Shown here in pieces: positions 39,801-48,800 of a stretch of 64,000 nucleotides of DNA (position 1 is its first letter; each line of letters begins with the position of its first letter). The translations under genes and the position numbers were made by a program. The notes under the pieces were generated by a model. That model saw only the letters and a list, made by a program, of their open reading frames with translations. It was not told the origin of the DNA and did not search any database. Source of the DNA: Terebella lapidaria (Eukaryota > Annelida > Polychaeta > Terebellida > Terebellidae); assembly GCA_949152475.1 (NCBI GenBank), contig OX424565.1:9927953-9991952 (forward strand). Direction: 5' to 3'.

Positions 39801-42800
39801 ATAGGATATATAGTCAGTGATAGGTTCGTGCTCAACCTGTAGAAAAATACATCACATTCGTGCTCGTGACCTGTAGCGGATACCAGTCTTGGCTTTGTGA
39901 GGGCATTGACTTGAATGTCCGACCGTATGCAAACAAGACCCAATCGCTTACAGGGGCCTAGCCCCAATTATCCGCTGTCGCATCGTCCGATGGAGTGGTG
40001 ACATTCCCTCGGTTAGCCGCTATGTTCAGAACGATGAACGATCGGCAAGGTGTCGCATCATCGGGTTTCTCTAGCATTACGATCCTGATACCGTGTGGCA
40101 CTCCACTAGGATTTCGACTTACGGCTTCGATTGACCCGGGCACTGTCACACACTTACCGAGAACCCAAAGTGTGTGGGAAATTGCCAGTGTATGCTCAGC
40201 TAAACGATTACGCAATGACCCAATGGCGTACATGGGAACATAATGATTATCAACCAAGTTACATGGTTGATATGCAGCCTTCATTGTCGCCACTAATGAG
40301 TGCAAGGAACAATGTGACAAAAGTTCAAAACCGAATTAGTACAACGACTCTGCTAAAAAACTGTGCCAGCTGCAACAACCCAGATGACACGTCCAAGACG
40401 CAACGTGCAGGTTAAACATCCCATGCCACCTGCGGCTCGCCAGCAGTATTGACGCCCCCAGTATCAACTGCCACACATGCACTGTTTTGTCCCACTCATC
40501 ACCAATGAATGCCCTCGATCACAACATCCACGCCCGCACCACTAACGATCGGTCCCTGTCTCTACGACCGTGCCGCCGATACACTACACGACCAATATCG
40601 GAGTACCAAGCTACTTGATGGTACTGACCCACTACACCGTCCTGACATCGGGGTACCATTCAACTTGACAGTACCGGCAGGTCACTCTGCTCTGTACCCA
40701 GTGCGTTCTGTGCATCAACGGTCCGAAAGCATTCGGCACCGGTTTACTGATCTCTTCACAGTAATCCCCTCAAGTGGGAATGACTCCAGACATCCCGATT
40801 TCTACTGAGAAGACTCCTGCATCCACCTGCATCGCTTCAATATCAACCAGCACCGACTCCAGCACCAGTAGTTGCCCCTCCGCAAGTATACTGATCTCCA
40901 GGGAAGCACAAACCTGACCTGCATCGTCCACGCCAGTCTCCGCCATAACCGCAATGACAGCAAGCAGCACACCGCCGGGTTCCACAACCTAGACATCCCA
41001 TTCTGACACAGCTCCTGCCAGGACAGTGACCGAAACACTCAGACAAAATTGACTCATTCCGAGCAAGTCCAAACAGTGACGTCAGACATTCAAAGACGGA
41101 ATTTTGTCCCAGTATATATGGAGTTATAAACAGTTTAAGGTTGCTTTTGACTATTCCGATCTGAATAGATCTAAGACCACCACGTTCTGCAGCACCCTAC
41201 GGGGACATGCCGAAACTTTGGCGTTAGATATTTCTGTTCAAACATCATGGGAAACCTTCCGTGATACACTTCTGGAAAGCTACGAGTACGCACTGAGGAA
41301 GGAATCCAAAAGATATGACTTCCTGTTCATTCACTGTGAGTGCAAGGAAAACGCAAAAAAAAAAAACGTTTCTTGAATGACTCAGAGCTCTCGACGAACA
41401 GATCTTTACAGATGTGACCCCAGAGTGCAACAGAATATGATCATGTCCCAATCTGGGCTACAAGGTTGTATTGAGTTAGACATTCCGAAGTGTTCCCATG
41501 AATGGGTGGCCTGAGCATTTCAGAGCGTTCTGAGAGATTAAGAAGGACACTACTTCGAAGAGACACTTCTTTTCCAGACTGATAGTGACGACCGCTCCCC
41601 GAGGCGATAAATCCCTCCGCCAGGTCCGCCAGGTGCTTTTTCTGCAAGCTGACATGGACACATTGGGTAACCTGTTTTCAACTAAGAGATATTTCAAAGG
41701 AATGAAACCTTTCATGCCAAAACCTCAATTTGGCAGCTCTGAACGAAGGACAGATCAAGTCAGATCAGAACCGACCCAGTCGCCAAGTCTGCCTCCGAAG
41801 GCTAACCCACATCATATTAAATGTGGGAGGTCCTCCGGAGCAAGTGACTTCCCAGAAAAACGACCATTCGTGCTCCAAACCAATCGTCATATACGTGCCT
41901 GCATACCTGCCTCCTGCGATGCAAGCACATGCGCCCACACCAAGGCTATGGCAGGTTACCACTTTGACTTCAATCTGGATTCACTCCACTCTGAAACCAC
42001 GGGTTCCATATGGTGTGCCTCAGCTCTACGAAGGGGGTGTTGGCACCATAGCCAGCTTTACCACTGCCGCAACGTCCACACCATGAGCCTCGATACCAGG
42101 AAGGGGTGTTACCACTATGCACCCATTATACCTCATGCAAGAGTACCTCAGAAGTCGAGGGGATCTCCGATGATGGGGCATTGTTCATCTGACGAAGTGG
42201 ACCAGATACACCCACACTGCCGGTTGCAATGCCATGTCAGGATCCATTAGAACGCTGCACAAAAGAAACCAATCATGATCGACGTTTGTAACCAGCCATA
42301 GAATGCTGGAGATTACTCGTACAATATGGAGAACACTCTATCAAGGCTATTCTGTATACCGAATCTCTCTCCTGTAGTGAGATCATTCCGTTCGACAAGT
42401 GCTTCCATACTTGACATCAATGGTGACGTTAGCCCCATTGACAGAGTGATAGAACTCACTGTTAAAATTGGAATGAAAGACATGATGCTTACATTTTTGT
42501 GTCGCTCAAATACATGATGAGATGATACTGGGAATGAATTTCTTCTGCCAGGTCAATGCTATCGGAACTTCAGTGAAGGAACTCACTGAGCCGTCGCCAG
42601 GTTAACTGGGCACATATAAAGAGAGTGTCATTACAACACAAGAGTCACTTATGACTAGGCGTACCTTATTTGCTTAAAATTTGAAGATGAAGGACATCAT
42701 TCTGAGGAGGTACTCTTTTCCGTACTGAGAGCGACAACTTCTCTCAGTGGTGATAAACCTCTTCCGCCAGGTGCGTTGATGAAGTGCTTTTTCTGCAAGT

Positions 42801-45800
42801 GGCCCAGAAGTGTTTTCGACTGAGAGAGGTCCTCGTTAAGAACGGAATGGAACCTTTCATGTCGAAACAGTCGTCCGGTAGTTCTGATCAAAGGACATAT
42901 CAAGACAGATCAGAACCGACACGGTTGTCCAATCTGCCTCCAAAGACCAATTCGACACTGACTCCGCCAACTTCAAACTAAATGTGGGAAATGCTGCGGA
43001 GCAATCGCCCTCCAAGGAAAATGATCATTCATGCTCCAAACCCATCATTGTGCACATGCCTAGATACCCGGCAACCCAGCCACACCTGCGCCAACACCAA
43101 GGCTACCACAGGTCACCACTTCGACTCCGCGTTTGCTCTACAAAGGGGTGTCAGCGCTACAGCCGGCTTGACCCTTGCTGTAATGACCGCCTAATGAGCC
43201 TCGGCGCCAGAAAGGGGTGTTTACCTCTATGCACGCAGGTAGCTCAAGCAAGAGTACATCGGAAATCGAGTGGATCTCTGATGACGGAGGATTGTTTAAC
43301 TGTCCGAGGATCCACAGCCACGATAGGACCCATTCCAGATCCACAGCCACGATAGGACCCATTAGAACAGTACTCAGAAGAGCCAATCGTGAAAGATGTT
43401 TGTCGACCATTCATAGAGTGTTGGAGATCACCTGTATTTTACAGAGAACTATCTTGGATATCGGGGCACAGATCTCCCTCTTGCGACGGGATCTGCTGCC
43501 AACGTACCCGAGGACCAGCGTCAACTCCGGTCAACAAGTGCTTCGATATGTGACATCAATGGAGACTTTAGCTCCATCAACGGAGTGACAGAATTCACCG
43601 TCAAAATCAGAACAAAGGACATGACGCTCACATTCTGTGTCGCCCAGATCAATGATGAAATGATACTGGGTATGAACTTCTTTTGTCAGGTTAATGCCAT
43701 TGTGAACTTAGGTAAAGGGACTAGCGTTATTGATAAGAAGTTGTTGTTGTTCGCACAGAAAGAACATGAGGCGAATACGGTACACCTAGCCATTCGCCGT
43801 GCTGTGACCGTTCGTGTTCAGAGCAAAGCTATTATCGAACTGGTACCTACGTCCAAAATACGGACACAGAAACACCCTTGAATTGGGCAGCCCATCACGA
43901 CGTTTCCAGCCCATCACCTTTTTATGGGTCGTACACTTACGTCTCTGGATAGAAAGTGAATTAAAGGGTCACATTTGGGAGAAATAAATAATGTGTAAAA
44001 CGGCTTCCGTACTTACTATTTATCAATATATACTATTTTTACGTGACCTGGGTGGTTTCGAGATTTTCTTGCCCAACGGCTCCGTAGAAATTGATATAGG
44101 ACTGCATGCACGGGACCGTGTCAAAAATCCGTTGGTCACTGCATTGACACGGTTAATCAAAAATGGTTTTATATTGTCAAGGATCCACTATTTTACATGA
44201 TCACAGTTGATAATAAATACCGTATGTTACGAACGATCTTTTGTTATTAACATTATTATAATAAATGGGATATTTTTTTGGTATATCCATCCTCGTTCAG
44301 AGAAAATATACATCTATATTTGCCACTTATAAATCACTATATCACTTATGAATATCAATTGGAACAAGAATGATACATTCACGAGCATAAATTATACACA
44401 ATATGTGTTTTTCATAGTCGATAGTCGAATTGTTTCAATACTTGCATTTATTCGAGCTTATCGTGTGTCGTTTTTCTGAAACATATTTCTATAAAGCTGC
44501 CACACCAGTGCATTTGTGGCAGCGGCAAGGGTTGCAGAGAGAGAGTTGCCTCAAAACGTCGACCGTACAGCAAAAATCAGCGTCTACAAACAAGTCCAAG
44601 GGGTGAATATTTCAAAATTCTTCGTGATGCCTTATATTTTAGCATAGGCTCAGTAGATCTGAGTGCAAATTGTACTGTAGAATGCAAGATTACTGCAGAA
44701 ATGCAGTATGTAACGCAAGCATGTTCAAACAGTGTAAAGTTTGCGTTCGCTGCCGCTGTTAGGCGCTGTACATGTACATTCATTTGTATCCTTAATGGCA
44801 TTAGGCCATATGGAATATTGAAAATAGGTAGGCAGGAGAGATAAATTGTGACATACTGCAGTTCATAACCATGTGACCATATTATGACCCTTGTACATAT
44901 CTTGTACATATGTCATAGTACATATTATTCATGATATATATTACTCATAATTTGATATAAATTTCCAGGAGGCCAGCTCATCAATTATTAAATATGTGAT
45001 GGTTATATTATGTAACGCATAATATAACCATTATATTATATTATGTAAACCAATAATGTAACGCAGGAGCTCAGAGCAAGACGTTTCGTCCAAGTATCAT
45101 ACACTGCGCCTTAATACTACTCGTCCACTAAATGAATGCCATTCAATCCGTCTGTCACCTTTTTAATCTTTATTGAATATAGTGTATGATAGTGTATGAT
45201 ACTTGGGCCGACGTTTCTCACAAACAATCGTTAAATATCCCTAGACAATGTGACCATGTGGCCCAAGTATCATACACTGCGCCTAACTCTATATTCAATC
45301 AGGATTAAAAAGGTGACAGGCGGATTAAATGGCCTTCATTTAGTGGACGAGTAGTATTAAGACGCAGTGTATGCTACTTGGGCTTGACGATTCTATGTGA
45401 TGCTAAAGTGAGCTATAACAGTGAGCTATACAGTGAGCCTATCTTGAAAAGAAAAGTCTACTAATATTTGGCCTCTAGCCCTCCATACATCACTGTGGTG
45501 AGACTGGATGCACTAACGGCCCAAGTACCGTACACTGCTCCCTAATACTACTCGTCCACTGAAAACATACCATTTAATCCGTCTCGCACCTTTTTAATCC
45601 TTATTGAATATAGAGGGAGGCGCAGGATATGATACTTGGGCCGCACTAACGATCGTTAGTGCATCCCGCAATGGCGAACCCACTCGCGGTTCGTTTGAAT
45701 TTTCTTAATTTTCCCGATAATTACGATTGTGATCGATACACACATACATCTGCTGATTCTTATGCGCACGAAACAACCGTTCATTGCAAATACATGGCGA

Positions 45801-48800
45801 TTTATGTTGGTTTGAGCATGAACAACTCGTCTGAAAAAAAGCCGAAAGATTCCCTAACGATTGTTTTTGTAAAATCGAAGATTCACTAACGAACATGTGA
45901 AGATTCCCTAACGATCTTTTCTTTATTAATTCAAATCTACATTATTTAAATGTTGAACGTGAAATAAGGTACCAATTGACATGTATTGATGTGTATAGAT
46001 GATCTTCTAGTACAGATTTCCTATTTTTAATGTGACATTCGCTAATTTATGTCGCATAAATCAACGAATTCACAATGGTGTATGATATGGACCTATTACA
46101 ATATACACGTATTAGGCCTATATCGTTAGGGAATCTCACTTTTGTCGTTGGTGAATCTTATCGCTAATTCTTTTCCTCAAAATATCTAAACAAAAGAGCG
46201 TGATATGCTTGAAATAACTACGCATGTCTTTGACCAAATTACTAAGCTACCTTCAGAGTATCCATTTTTCACAAATGGACCTATCATTTGATAAAATACG
46301 GTTAAAAACCAAACAGACCGTGTTTACTGTCCGCCATTGCGGGATGCACTAACGATCGTTAGTGCATCCAGTATCACCACAGTGATACATGGGCCCAAGT
46401 ATCACACGCTGTGCCCTAATACTACTCAACCACTAAATGAATGCCATTTGGTCGCTCTGTCACCTTTTTAATCCTTATAGAATATAAAGCGCATGATATG
46501 ATACTTGGGCCCATACCAGGGCCCATACGTACGGAAGCGCATTTATACGGAAGCGCATTTAGGACATGGGAGAAAAAAATATTAATCCACCCGGGCAGAA
46601 TACTAATTCGCCCGGGCGAAATACTAAATCGCCCAAACAAAATAAAGTTTTGTTTGGGCAAAATACTAGTCCGCCCAAACCAAATAAAATTTTGTTTAGG
46701 CGAAATACTAATCCGCCCAAACCAAGTAAAATTTTGTTTGGGCGAATTACTAATCCGCCCGGGCGAATTAATTATTTGTTTGCACAAAATAGAAATTTGG
46801 AAAAAGTGAAAAAACTTTTACTTTGGTTTGGGCGGATTAGTGATTCGCCCAAACAAATTTTTATATTGTTTGAGCGAATTAGTATTTCGCCCAAACAAAA
46901 TTTTACTTGGTTTGGGCGGATTAGTGATTCGCCCAAACAAAATAAAAATTTGTTTGGGCGGATTGGTATTCCGCCCAAACAAAATATTATTTTGTTCGGG
47001 CGAATTAGTATTTCGCCCGGGCAGATTAGTATTCCGCCCGGGCGGATTACTATTTCGCCCGGGCGGATTAATATTTTTTTCTTCCATGTCCTAAATGCAC
47101 TTCCGTACTTAACTATACGAAATGATAACAACAATCATTTGCAATTAGGCAGACGCTATCTAGAAATGAAGACTTGAATGAACAAAATCAGCTCATTACA
47201 GTTCAAACTGTTGAGTGGTCTTAAATTTTATCATTTGTATCACCCAACAGATACAAGACAATTATTGCGAGACCACTCCCAAACAGTGTAACAGCACATT
47301 GGAAATGACGACTTTGCGGTTAAGTCACTTATACACATCACAAAGGTACATAGGGAGAATTATGTATTATGTATTTCGAGGAAAATTTTCTGAATAGATT
47401 TGGAGAAAATGGCCAGCCAAAGACAAAAATCATTGTTTCCTTCGACAAAAATAGGTCGTTTTGACCTTTCAAGGTCATTGAAGGTCAAATTCAAGGTCAC
47501 CACTCAAACCGCAATATATGATTCTATGAGATTAATCCGCGTAGCTCACATTATGAAGGGAAAATTTGGTAAAAAGTCCAAAAAAATTTTCAATGGCCAA
47601 AAATATATATTTATATGTTTTTGCTGGAAATGGCGCAAAACGAATAGTGACTTGATTTTGGGACAAAATTTTTTTTTAAGCCGGCCCATAAAAAATCAAA
47701 ATGGCCGCCACACGCAGAGCGGTGATTCAAGGCCAACGAAACTTATACACGTCATAGAGATACATGAGAGGATTGTTTTGAAACAACAATCTCAAAACTG
47801 ATCAGACAGGTTTTGAGAAAATCGCCACCAAAGTCAAAAATTGGCCATTTTGCATCAAAAATGGCTGCCAAATCGGCGAAAAGATTCAATTAAAATAATT
47901 TTTAAAAAAACGTATTAGATATTGTCCTAAGGTATGTTCTGACAAATTTATGGGGAAATTCATCATCAAAAAAGTTACAGACCCAGACGGACGAAGGACG
48001 ACGGACGGACGACGGACGACGGACAGACGACGGACGAAAAACCACGATAATAGCTTATTGGCCCAAAGGGCCGGTAAGCTAATAACTTGCACTGGCAGTG
48101 ACTTGTTAGCATGGCTGTACATACGCCTTGTCCTGTCTGGCTTCACGTCTGGCCTCTCTCCCGGCTTCTAGCTCCTCCGAACTCATGGCTGGTGCTGCTG
48201 CCTGGTGCTGGTTGTGGTGTCTTATGCCGAATGCCTGATGCGGGGTGAGTAAATGACTTCTTCACCCCGAACACGTCTGAACACGGGTCGTACCCTGGGA
48301 TATATCACAGACCCACAGTGAGTCGGTCACTAGGAGTCGGGAAAATAATGTTTTAATTTGTTAGCGATTATCCACTTGGCACGTTCAACTTCGCTGGGAT
48401 GACGAGGAAGTCATTTTCAATAGTGGACTGGTAATTTCGGCATGTGACCGCCCATCATCGAACGAGGAACGAGTCAAATCAATTAAGGCCTGATGTCACG
48501 AGAACGAGTCAAATCAATTAAGGCCTGATGTCACGAGAAAATTCCTATAAGTGTAGCTATGTCTGTGTGTGTTTGAATACACACTACATGTGCATAAGTA
48601 CAGATAACGTTCGTAAATGAAGTTCAAACGATGCAGTAATATTCCCAAATATAATTTAAATGTGGAAGGGAATCTGCTCGTAGAAGACGAACCACTTAAT
48701 ATATTAGAAACTGTAAATAATTAATCGCGTCCAAAAAATGTCGTTGATATGTGATAGTATACGTATGAAGTAAGCCGTAATCTAATTCCTGAATATACGC

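Noticed and set aside
39958-40320. 120-codon minus-strand frame
   Set aside because: It lies antisense within Gypsy-derived sequence and has no recognised motif.
46422-47177. Several long open frames on both strands
   Set aside because: All come from the palindromic GGGCGAATTA-type composition; no frame has a domain and both strands give similar peptides.
47950-48171. Plus-strand frames containing RRTTDGRRTT and LITCTGSDLLAWLYIR
   Set aside because: They read through the (GACG)n tract of a HINE-like element and then antisense through the troponin I first exon; the same happens at 50649.
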